From NCBI GenBank assembly GCA_013397455.1, contig VYZB01000383.1, forward strand, positions 806,764-870,763: 64,000 bases of DNA. The letters are read 5' to 3'. The stretch comes from Crotophaga sulcirostris (lineage: Eukaryota; Chordata; Aves; Cuculiformes; Crotophagidae). A program made the position numbers and the translations under genes. Below the pieces are notes generated by a model. It made no database searches and had not been told where the DNA came from. It saw nothing but the letters and a program-made list of their open reading frames with translations. Shown here in pieces: positions 26,021-36,800 of this stretch. Within the stretch, counting starts at the first letter, position 1. Each line of letters begins with the position of its first letter.

Positions 26021-27239
26021 AGATCTGAATCAGACACGCAAACCCTTCCGAGGTTCCTCAAAATGCACTTGAGGGCTTTCAGTAGGGCTGGGTCCAACTC
26101 CTCGCAGCACAAGTTTGGGCCACTTGTGCTTTGTTACTCAAATGCAGAGATTCCCCTGCAGAAGAAGGGCTGGAGCTGTCACACAGCAGTACAAGGTTTC
26201 CATTCATTCGTGCAGAATTGAATAGTGGTTCTCGTGGTGCCTCTCCACTCAAATGCCTTAGAGCCACAAGAATCAACAGGGTGTCAGGGAAAACAGAAAT
26301 CTTTTCTACACACTCACAATTTCCCAGAAATTGTATCATCAAACCTGGCCACTGGCCATCTCTCTGTGTTGTCATTTGTTTCCTACCCTCTATGCTCTGC
26401 TTTGTCTTGCTGGGGAGCAGCCACCCTGCAGAGCTTTCTTCTGTTTCAGAGGTGTTTAGCAGCAAATCACTGACAGTCCCACGATGTCGTAACAGGTCAA
26501 ACAACATGTAAGGGTGACCTAGCACCACTGGATCACTTAAAATTCAGCCACAGCTAAGCATAGGGATTCATGACAAACTACTTCAGGCTGCAGCTTTGGG
26601 GTGACTTGCTACCTTAAGAAACCACAGCCTCTTGCTGTAGTGCCCAGCATGCACACACGTGCTCCAGGTTGAACTGAAATGGTGACCATCCTACAGTTAG
26701 AAATCCCATCGTAGCCTCTAGGTTCCTCTGAACTTTAACAGAGGTGCTGTGAACCTCAGGTAAACAAAGCAAGTTCCAGGTCTGGGAAATGAAATGAAAA
26801 CTGCAAGTGGAAGTGGAATTTTATTGCTTTGAAATGACTCTTGTATCTGCACGCACAGGAATTTGCACAGCACACGCATACTTTCTCCTATCAGCAGAGC
26901 ACCTCATTATCCCTCGTGGCTGACGCAGCACTGACATGTCACTGTCCAGAGTCCTCATCGCCAGCACACATCAGCACAGAGACATTTGACACAGCTATCA
27001 GAGCCCTCCCAAGAGATATGAGTGCCTTGTTCCTCTAGGCATCCATCAGGCAAAACCCCACTCCCAAACCAGACAAGCATCACCCTTCCACCCTGACTTC
27101 ATTTGCCCCAGGCCTGAATCAGCTCAGGGTGCCCTGGGATATTATTCTATTTCTCCTGCAGTCCATAGAGTCCCTCTGTCCAGTTACTGCATTACACAAA
27201 AGCAAAGGAGCCACAAGTGCCCTGAACAGCACATACACT
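26021..27239. other. Unique non-coding DNA
   Basis: Overlapping open frames on both strands at 26079-26528 (149 codons minus, 126 codons plus) are mutual shadows with no recognised domain. No repeat identified. Confidence 0.4.
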
Positions 27240-27405
27240 GGACAAGAAAGGAAAAGACTGGGGGAGGGAAACTGTCTTACAGCTGTAGTATTAAACTGTA
27301 GTACAGCTTGCTCAAGGTTCCACAAGCAGTCTGTGGCAGAGGCAAGAATGAAACCAAAATCCTCCAAGTCCCATACTGGTGCCTTTACTCCAGACCTTTC
27401 CACCT
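27240..27405 (-). repeat. MIR-like ancient SINE remnant
   Basis: The words cagcttgctcaaggttccac, aagcagtctgtggcagaggc, aagaatgaaaccaaaatcct and ccaagtcccatactggtgcc match, block by block, the reverse-complement MIR/CORE-SINE signature ('acttgcccaaggtcacac', 'agcaagtctgtggcagagc', 'gaatagaacccaggtctcct', 'gactcccagtccagtgcc'). This remnant accounts for the central part of the 168-codon minus-strand open frame at 27119-27625, which I therefore do not call a gene. Confidence 0.65.
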
Positions 27406-29111
27406 GCAAAGGAGCATCTTTGCCTTTCAAGGCAAAGCAGGGACAATGATAACGTTGCTTTCTTTCCTTCCCATCGCACAAGCAGAAAATGGGAGTTACA
27501 GCATAGCCAGGTGGGACTGAAGACAGAGCACCTGGAGCAGCAGTGTCAAGTGGGTAATCTTTTTTGGCAAATAATGGAGATGTGCTACAGAGACTTCCTT
27601 TCCCCCAGCTGCGAGCTGCTTCCAACTCCTGAACTGTTTGGATGACTTCTCCACTCCCTCCCGCAGTGTATCTGGCAGAGTTATGGAGAGGTGGACACCT
27701 GGGCTAGCAGAGCTGATTTACCTTCACTTGCTTTGCTTCTCACCAGTTCCTGCATCACCACAGAACATCAGCTTCATGTTTTATAGCAGTTTTAATTGCG
27801 AGCAATGCTGACTGCTCAGCAACCGGCTCTTTCTTTGGGTACCACAGTCAGGCTCCAACATTATTTTTTATTCCTAATTGGACAACTCTGCCAGGGCAAA
27901 TCTGAAAGTATAACCAAAGCAAGTAACTGCTGAGACTCTGCATGTGTTTTGAGAGAGATTCCCCATGCAATCCTTCCTTCTCAGTTTCCTCCTTGAGCAG
28001 TGGGACAAAAGGAGAAGATGCAATTGACGTTCCAAAATTGAGAGGCTGTGATGATTTGCGACTACATCTCTCCTCCAGCAGAACAGACAAATCTTATTCT
28101 TAAAATCAGACTTGAAATATCAAACCAATAAAATCAAGTCATAAACTCAGAGCAGAGACTGACTTATGTATCCCTGAGTAACTTTTGTCAGGGTTAGATA
28201 TTTCAGATGACCACCATTCTCTGCTGACACAATTATGCTGCCACTTCTCAGTGTATCTCAAATATAAGTCCCACATTAGAACAACATGAACAACCCTACT
28301 CTAATAGTCTGGAAATGAAACAAAGCTTTTGTGATTTCTGTTTTGATTTTCACCCTGAAACACAGATAGAAGTTACTGAAAGACCAGTACAGGCTCAGCA
28401 TAGGGTGACCATAACATCCGTTTTCAGAATCCTGAAGGTCCTGATAATAAATAAGCCAATTTCTCTGTGAAGTGGTAAAGAAAAATACTTGACTAAAGAA
28501 GCAAAGAAATTGGTATCCTGCATTCTTCACCCAGCCTCAGACCGTCTTTCTACAGAAAACAGCCTGTTTACAAACAAAACCACTTTCCAAACCTGCCACA
28601 ACGGCCCTACTTTGTGCTTTAAAAAAATTCTGCATGAGCCCAAGACTCCTTATGCACTTTGGTGGAAATGCTATATTGCTCATCATACTCATATAGACTG
28701 AACTGGAAACCAAGCAAGTTTTCCAACTCTATTTTCAGAGCCCAGTTTCATTCAATATCAGAGAACCAGGCAACAGCCCCTCGCAGTGTAAGGCAGCCAG
28801 ATCTAAGACTGGTTATGACCCTTTATGTAAGTCCAAACATAGCAGAAACAACAAGCTTTGATTTTAAAACAGCGAAACGATCACGACAGTGAATATCTGA
28901 AATGCCATCAGAGTCATCAGTGCTATTTTTCATATGTCACTTCGTCATTAAATCACAGTTTGGCATACAGGAGATAGGTTGAGGACCGAGTATAATTCCA
29001 GTTTTAACTCTTCCTCTTTGGACTGAATTCAGTCTTAATTTAAGGAGCTGCAGTTTTAATTATTTATATCTAAGTATACCAAGTCTCTATTTGGCTTTTT
29101 ATATAGCTTGA
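27406..29111. other. Unique non-coding DNA
   Basis: No gene recognised. From about 28900 the sequence becomes AT-rich and low in redundancy, leading into the tandem duplication at 29112. Confidence 0.4.
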
Positions 29112-29560
29112 GGCATATGTTAAACAGGATCGTAATATTTACTTACCTCACCAAAGTGGTGGGAATCTTAATGCACCGACTTGCATTTTAATGTGATACA
29201 AAAAGATATTGTCTAAAGTAGTTTCAGGCACTATCTTGAACCCCCTCATTTGGTTTTTAAGGTTCTAAAAATCACATATTTTTTGTCATATTCTCTCTAT
29301 TTTGTTCTGTGCAAAAAGGTAATAAACAAAAGGTAAGGCATATGCTAAATAGGATCATAATATTTACTTACCTCACCAAAGTGGTGGGAATCTTAATGCA
29401 CCAACTTGCATTTTAATGTGGTACAAAAAGATATTGTCTGAAGTAGTTTCAGGCACGTCCTAGAACCTCCCTGTTCAGTTCTTAAGGCTTTAAAGATCAT
29501 GTATTTTTGTGATGTTCTCTCTGTTTTGTTCTGTGCAAAAAGGTAATACCTAAGAGATAA
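29112..29560. repeat. 225-bp tandem duplication, two units
   Basis: Unit 1 is 29112-29336 and unit 2 is 29337-29560. The first 119 bases of the units differ at only six positions, all transitions; the remaining ~105 bases have diverged much more. On the minus strand each unit carries ttaccttttTGCACAG, a good acceptor-like motif, and about 160 bases further a ggtgagGTAAGT donor-like motif. Each unit therefore has the shape of an exon. All three frames across the interval contain stops, so it would be a non-coding exon if it is used. It could also simply be a local duplication. Confidence 0.9.
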
Positions 29561-32189
29561 AAGCATTAAAATCCAAACAGTCCCAATTTCCACAACTGCA
29601 AATTCACAGTAGAAGCAGGCTGGAAGGTAGCTATTTTTTTCCCTTGTTCTTTCGTAATTCATTCCAATTATTAAAGAAAAAAAGGAATTAAAACTTCACC
29701 AATCACAGCCTAGACCAGTAAAAGAAGAGAGAAGGAAACCCCTGACATTTTCCTTTCCTTGCTCTATGACCAGTATTTTTTACAACATTCATGTGTTTTT
29801 TGTAACATAGCAAGTAAAAATTAAAAAGATAAAACCGGTTTCTTGGTTGATGATAATTCATCAATTAGCCTGTGTTGGCAAAGAGCTTTGAAGACATAAA
29901 TGATTATTGTAAGTGTTAAAACATAATTTACTGACTTTGCTGGGACCCAGGGAGGAACAAAACAAACCGACCGGTAGTTCTGAGAAGCCATAACCAAAGA
30001 AGTGCCCATGACAGGCCCTGATCCTGCACATACGTGGATCCTCTACAGAGACTGTATCATTTCCAGCAGCAAACTTGATGATCCATGGTCAGTAGACTTA
30101 ACTCTTATGCAGCCATTTCCACCCTCACGCATACGAGCAATATTTACCCAGAACTTTGCAACACTAGATCTGTTTTCCATGACGGAAGACGGATGGGAGA
30201 CATGCAGAAAGCACACAGTCATCCAGGCTGTAACTGGATGACCCAAGTCCCCCAAGTCCCAGGTCAAGACTGTAAGCATGTAGCTGTGCTTTGTCCCCCA
30301 GGTCACACCAGGGAGTTCAAACATGCAGGAGGCCTTGGCAGAATCACTGAGCATTTGAGGTCCATCATTCAATGGGTACAAGCCCTACAGGAAAAACAGC
30401 CAACTGTCATCTCCTCAACAACAAGACAAGTCTAGGAGGACCATGCCCAGCAGCAAACTTTGACTTGAATGGGTAAACATGTCTCGGGCTGCCTGAGCCA
30501 ATCCCTCCTGGACTGTTCATGAATCCTTTCACCTACCCCCAACTCACCACCTGCCCCAAGGCTCTTTGCCTGTTCTTCAATATCACAAGTAAAACATTAA
30601 CGTAGGAGCACTCAGAAAAGAAGTCAATCAACCAGTAACCATTCACTCCTCTCCAAGCTTTAGTCAAGTACAAACAACTTTTCCTCAGTGCTCAGTTAAT
30701 ATCCCAAACCCTTCTCCCTTTCTTCAGGAAGCACCTGAGCAAACAGGTGTGTCTAACAGACTGGTATCAAGTTCAGCAAACCCCCTGGGAAGCAGCTCAT
30801 GGCTAAGCTGACCTGTCTTAAGCGTTGGTCCCTTTTTCCATCCTTAGGTGAAGACAGGATTCCTGGAAGACCCGGCAGGCAGTGCGGTCTTGTGGCTCAG
30901 ACAAAACAGTGTGAGGATCTAAAGCACTGGTTTCATTTTCAGATCTTGCTTGTTGACCTGGGATGCATTATCACAGGTATATCAGGCTCCACCTCCAAAG
31001 GGCATTCAGCCCATTTAACCAGTTCGTTGTTGGGAGAGATACCACTGCTATCTAAATGGGGCAGAAGCAGCTGTGACTGCAGTAGCAGCTTAGAAGCACA
31101 GTGCTAAAGTGCAGGGAGGTCAGGAGAGCTGCTAATACCTTTTAAGCTTTCTCCCATCCTAGAAAATCTGCAACTGTCTGAAGCCTTCGCCCAAGACATG
31201 TTTGTAGCCTGCCTATTACAACAGGTCCCTGATGTCTGCTGGACCTTCCTGGGTATTGCTGAAAGAAGCATAAATGCAAGAAAGCCCACAAGCTGCCTGC
31301 TAAGCTCCAATAATTCCCACCTGTGACTCAACAGAGTGTCTGAACCCTAGGCTATTGAAATGAATGGCTGGTATCAGCCATCCGCTACATGACCTGCATC
31401 ACTCTCCCACACTGCTTTGACCTCAACTGAGACCATTTGCATTTTTACTCTTCCTGCAGTGGCATGAATTAATGATTGATCGTGGACCTTCACCATGAAT
31501 CTCCAGGCTTCTGTCAGCCAGTGTCACAAACTTAACATTATCTAATTGTAAGTTTTCCCATTTAATTGCAATATACACCTGCTCAATGTCCCTCTGTGTG
31601 TGGAAAAAGCATCATACTTCATTTAAAAAGCCCTCATTTAAATTCAACAGCTAGCTGCACAGATTTAACCATTAAACTGATTTATGTTGCATAAAAGATC
31701 AAACCAGATCACACCTTGTGGCCAAATAACCATAAAAGGTTTCAGTAAAGATCATTAATTCACCTCCCTGGGCAGTTAGTTTAGCAGTAAATATGACTTA
31801 GATGACTTTATCCAGTTAACCTTAATCAATTTGTTATTATGATTAGTCACCCTAAATAATACAAATGTGAAAGGGGAAGGTGCTACAGTTCAGACCCTGA
31901 TAATGAACAGTCCAGTGGTGCACTGACCCTGCATTCTCACACTCGTGGGAGATGGGCATCTGTCCTTCACTTGCATCCCTGTAGAGCAGAGCCCATGCCA
32001 GGGAGAGCACTCCAGAGGCTGGGCTTTGCCTGATCCTTCTCAGTGCCCTGCAGAGAAGCTGCTCTCACCACTGCAACACAAGAAAGGGAGGAAGATAAGG
32101 GCAGAGGGAGACAGAAGGCCCATTTGCCCCACGCTATGAGGAAAGCTGGCCCAGCCATCTACACACCAGCTTGAGATCTGGAAAGGTTT
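29561..32189. other. Non-coding DNA with a conserved-looking AT-rich stretch
   Basis: A short ancient repeat word (ccctgatcctgcacatacg) lies at about 30017-30036. The part at 31480-31880 is notable for repeated TAAT-core motifs (cccatttaattgcaat, atcattaattcacctc, attatgattagtcaccc) and absence of repeats, and may be a conserved element. The open frames at 30085-30435 plus and 30043-30381 minus shadow each other and resemble nothing known. Confidence 0.45.
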
Positions 32190-32375
32190 TACTTGGCAGA
32201 CTCTGCTCTGTCACAGGTTTCTAGAGCGACCTTGGCCAAGGTATTTCATCTTACTGTATCTCAGCTCCCCAGCTGTTAAGCAGGGATGACACTGCTTCCC
32301 TCTGCCACAGGAGTGGTCTTAAAGTTTGTGAGGCATTTCAACATCACAGCCCTGGGAGCCATAAAAACTCCTTAA
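32190..32375 (+). repeat. MIR-like (CORE-SINE) element, best preserved copy
   Basis: Sense-orientation blocks appear in order: actctgctctgtcacaggtt, gagcgaccttggccaaggta, tctcagctccccagctgtta, agcagggatgacactgcttc, cctctgccacaggagtggtc, aaagtttgtgaggcatttca, gggagccataaaaactcc. These follow the amniote MIR-like SINE: 'gctctgccac', 'gaccttgggcaag', 'ctcagtttccccatctgta', 'ggggataacactgcttcc', 'ctcacaggggtg', and a tail of the 'gtgaggcgctcagatac' kind. The tail block after the core points to an amniote CORE-SINE with a CR1/L3-like 3' end. Confidence 0.75.
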
Positions 32376-32409
32376 ACAGGCAGATCCATCACTCCCGGTG
32401 CTCCGTTCT

Positions 32410-32500
32410 CCTCTCATCCTGGCACAGCTCCATTGACTTCAACCCATTTACTCTGTCACAGAGGACACAAAATCAGAGTCAGGCCCTTGATCTGGCAAAG
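32410..32500 (+). repeat. Ancient amniote repeat motif
   Basis: The phrases cagctccattgacttcaacc and aaaatcagagtcaggccctt match the widespread turtle/crocodilian/bird repeat built on 'ctccattgacttcaatggg' and 'gaatcaggccctt'. It sits directly after the MIR-like copy. Family name unknown to me. Confidence 0.5.
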
Positions 32501-33739
32501 GGATTGCCTCTTCCTCAGCGTCACAGCAATAACCAGCAGAATGGGACCCAGCGGGGGCAATAGCAGTGTAAGTGATCATCAGTACTAAAGGCAATAGGCC
32601 CATATCTCGGCCACCAAAGTCATTCACATCCCAGCAAAGCACATTATGCTGACAGCCCAGCACTCCCTATGCAAACTGCTGATATCACCTTACAGCCTTT
32701 TGCACCAGTTTGGAAATAGAGGGAAGGGAAGATGAGAAGGAGCTTAAACCTTAACACACATACTGGGATAGGTCAGCAGTAAATTCGTGCAGTCAGTGGA
32801 ACAATAATCGGTGTAAAGAAGAAAACAGGATTCAAGGTGTTTGGGTGGCAGCTCCTCCAACCTCCCCAGGGGCAGAGCCTTGCTGCATGGCTGCACTTGG
32901 AATGCAGTCAGTGCATCAGTAAATCATGACTCCCCGCATGAAAGGGCTCATTCTGTCTGTGTGCCTTTCTCTGTCCGTGTGTTCACTCTCACCAGGGCAA
33001 GGAAAGCACTTTATCCTTCATTTTTATGCTCAGTCACATGTTCCTCCAGCCTTCCCACATTGCGTATGCGACTTCAAGAATGCGGCATACTTCTCTTTCC
33101 AAAATGCATACACCTCCACCTCCCAGGAAAAGGATTCCAAACCTTACACCTACGTTCAGCACGAAGGGCTGGACATTTTCTCCTAAACCCAGCTCCTACT
33201 TCAGGAGGCGTTTGATCTGAACAGAAAACAAGGGCATGATCAAAACCAGGCAGTAAGGACCTTTTCAGTGACCCCAGGGGGCTTTAGTTGAGGTTCTCTG
33301 TGTTCAATTACTTACAGCCATTACCAAAGAAGAGGCTTGAGCATACCATGCAACTTGCAAAGCCACTAATGCGGAACACAGCGCACGAGAAGAGACAATG
33401 TAATTCATTTGGGAAACTCAACATGCTAATAGAAATCCCCTCCTTCAACGCCAATGATCTTTTCAATACACTTGGTTGCATGATCATTTGTTCTTGGATA
33501 TAAGTTTAGCTTTCTACAAGTAAAGAAAGGGGATTATAAATTTGCATAGCATACAGGAAACCTCCATTCCTATGATACTAGTTTGCACTCTTCTGGATTT
33601 GGCAGCAGGACTGCGGCCAAAGTAATATTTATGGAAACTAAACAGCCTCTCCCCACTCTTACTGACATTCCCAAATCCACAGAAATAAGAACACCAATAA
33701 AGTCTGAAAAGAAAATCTAATTAATTTTAAGAAAAGTGG
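32501..33739. other. Unique non-coding DNA
   Basis: Three plus-strand frames are open together at about 33026-33186, which argues for chance stop scarcity. One of them (32926-33186, 86 codons) begins with a hydrophobic, signal-peptide-like stretch, MKGLILSVCLSLSV. No homologue comes to mind and no splice or promoter context supports it. Confidence 0.4.
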
Positions 33740-33860
33740 GGCCTGACTTTGGGTAGCATTTAAGAACCACATGCTTAAGATTAAACATAAACCTAGGGGG
33801 TCATCAACTTCAGTGGCACTTATCCATGGGCCTAAGTAATGTCTTGATTTGGGATCTTAA
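33740..33860. repeat. Ancient amniote repeat motif
   Basis: The phrases aaccacatgcttaagattaa, tcaacttcagtggcactt and cttgatttgggatctta resemble the same ancient palindromic repeat group ('catgcttaaagttaagcac', 'tgacttcagtgggac', 'gttggattggggcc'). Confidence 0.4.
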
Positions 33861-36800
33861 AGCTTCAACATTAGAAAGCAAATGCACAGAAGACTTTCCA
33901 TTTTTATGGTTAAAGGCATATCACATCAATCTTGTATCAACAAGGAGACTTTATTTATAGAATATGACATTAAATCTGAATTCCTTTTAAATATTGAGAG
34001 TATTTTATTACATTACCCATCCAGGTGCCACGTGTGATTTTGACAGACAGACTCATCTGAGAGGTGCCAATCAACAAACACTCTTAGAAACAGAGCGTGA
34101 CAAAAGTCACAACATCATCAGAGAAGGAATGTGTTTTCTCTCACAGGAGAAAATAGCAATGAGAAGAAAAGTTTGTTCACCTCCTCCAACAATATGCGGA
34201 TAACTCCCCTCAATTACCCTACTGCTCTTTTACTCACTATAAAGAGACACCACAAAGAATTTTAATAACAGGATGAAGGAATTATAATATATTACACTTC
34301 TATTTTATGTAACACGGCTCCATTTTTACCAAAGAGTCACAGTTAAAACTCGATGAAAGGGTTGTTGATTTTTTTATCATCATGTTTGCTTTTAAATTCA
34401 TTGGAGTACTTAAACGAGCCATGAGTTCCACATTTGTTCCTAATCTGCTCTGAAGGAAGGGGCCAGCGGCAGGGCAAAACAGGCAGTGTCTGGCACTTCT
34501 GCTTATTTTCAGATAGAGTTTAAGGCATGAGTCCAGACCTGGAGGGTGTTTTAAAATACTGATCCTGAATTTTTACAGCACTTTTCTTCTTGGGAGGATA
34601 TAACGGTGTCTTACACAGCATGGCCACAATTCTACACTGAATTTATTCAGGCTTCATTTATGAAAAAGAGGATGAATTTCAGAAAGATTGGGGCTAGAGG
34701 TCAGTGGGGCCACTGCTTAATGCACACAGTTGCTGTCTAATGGTACAGAGAAGAAAATCCTACATGACTTCTTATTCTATTAAATCTGCCAAGAAATAAC
34801 CATGCAAAAACTGGCACCTCTTCACTTCTGAAAAGTGCCAAGTGATAATTAACAATTTCAAATGTCAGAAACGTCATTTAATATCTTTCCTGAAGGACTA
34901 GTGACACCATGCCTGACTGAATCAGCTGGAACAACTCTCTCATCTGAGTCATCATCTGTCTACCCTAAGAGTTTTTCTTTAGGACTAGGCCTGCTCAAAC
35001 ATTATTTCCCATACAAGATCTGGCAAGAGCACAACGTGCTGGAGGCTATGACTACACACTGCTGATAGGTGAGGCTTTCTGTAACTGGTAACCCAAAGTG
35101 GCCCAAATCACCCCTCCAGTCATGTCTTTGTAGATGTTACCTGTTGCTGACTCACATCCTGCCAAAGAAGTAATAATCTCCTACAGGAACCAGCTCTGAT
35201 CCTCAAGTTGCTTCCCACCAACTGGTAACAACCAGAGGACTATCAAACCCTCATCTACACCATGAGGTACTGAGATGCATGTTTTATGCTACTGAACTCA
35301 GTGACCAAGCTTAGCAATTCAAGCCCGTTTTACATATGTAGTCTACATCTCAATGTAATGAAAAGAACTGGTTTTTAGCAATAAAGCAATCCACGTGTTA
35401 CTTGGCACAAGTCCCCTGCATGGTTAGTTTTTCTTTTGATCTCAGTGAACTACCTTTAAAACTTTCCTATTTCTGAGAGACAGAAAAGGATCCCATTTTA
35501 CTGGGCAACAACTTTAATTTCTATGCAACTTTCTTTCTTGATTCATCAATCTCAGAGAAGGGTAACAGGTTAATTGCTGTTTTTATTGGTGTAACGGATG
35601 CCAATTATAAGGTGTGTGTTAAACTCCCATGTTCTAGTTAAGTGAGAAAATCCAATCATGCATACCGTCCACGCTCTGCTGTCCAAAGTAAGGAGAAGTT
35701 GGAACATCCCAGGTAACAGAAAACAAAAAAAAAGATAATTAAAACAGTAAAGAGACGCCTCACTACTGTGAGTCAACACAGATCCAGCACGGCCGGCTCT
35801 GACCCAAATCTGAAAAGCCCTGCTTGATCGGAGCCAACTCCCCAGTTCTCATTAGGCTGAGCTTACGTGCTCAGCCTCCACACCGGTGCAGGACATTCAC
35901 TGCATGCGAGTAAATCTTTCTGGCCCCTAGGGACATGGGGACTGCAGCTGCAGAGCTCCCCAAGTGCTCTGCTGGTTTGGACACAGCCCAGCCATGCTTA
36001 TGGGTTCCAGCTGTGCCAGAGCCACCACTGACCCCACAATTAGGGTGGTGGTTACAGCACAGGTCCTCCCGTCTCCTGCAGGAAACACAAGGGTCTTGTG
36101 GGCCACACTACTCACACCTGTAACATGCTGGAAGAATCCACAGAGCTAAGTGCTAGTGTAAGAAGCTTACTAATGGGCTTGGCAGAAAAGAAAAAGAAAA
36201 TGGGTAGGATTTAACATACTTCTTTCTTTAAATCTGGAAACACTCAGCAGATGCAATTAACCTTGTGTGGTCATCTCTTCCCATGGCTTCTGGGGCTGCG
36301 TAGCATTCTCATCCAAATTGCTCATTGGGTTCCTCTTAAGAGAATTTTCATCCAATTCCCCCTCTTCCCCTTCAAGTGGACTTAAAGAAAGGACTTGGGC
36401 ATGCTGGACTTCAAATGACCCTTGAATGCTGTGCTTACTTTCACAGCAGGATGCATCAACTGCCTCATCAAATAAGTCTCAAGCAGACAGGTTTGTTGAT
36501 TGGGAAAGCAAAGTCTCAAGTCGAGGGTAAAGGGTATGTCACAAATATTAGAGTAAGTACAGTGAAGGCCCTATATCCTTGCAGAGAACAGTGTTTGCCC
36601 TAGGCTAAAGTCTGTGCTAATATTTTGAATTTATATCACATCTTCTCAGCTGATCTTATGGGAAAAAGGCCAATTGGATTTTATAGCTCAACAGCTAATA
36701 GGATTCTTCAGGATTTGATAAAGAAAGAAACTGCCGTTACAGGTTTAACTACCGTGTAATAAGGAATATAGAGCCATGTTAAATTTCAATGTTTTATAAA

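Noticed and set aside
26079..26528. 149-codon minus and 126-codon plus open frames over the same bases
   Set aside because: Mutual shadows without recognisable domains.
27119..27625. 168-codon minus-strand open frame
   Set aside because: Its centre is an ancient MIR-like SINE remnant (27240-27405), and no domain is recognisable.
32926..33186. 86-codon frame starting with a signal-peptide-like hydrophobic stretch
   Set aside because: All three plus-strand frames are open here, so it is probably chance; no known secreted peptide resembles it.
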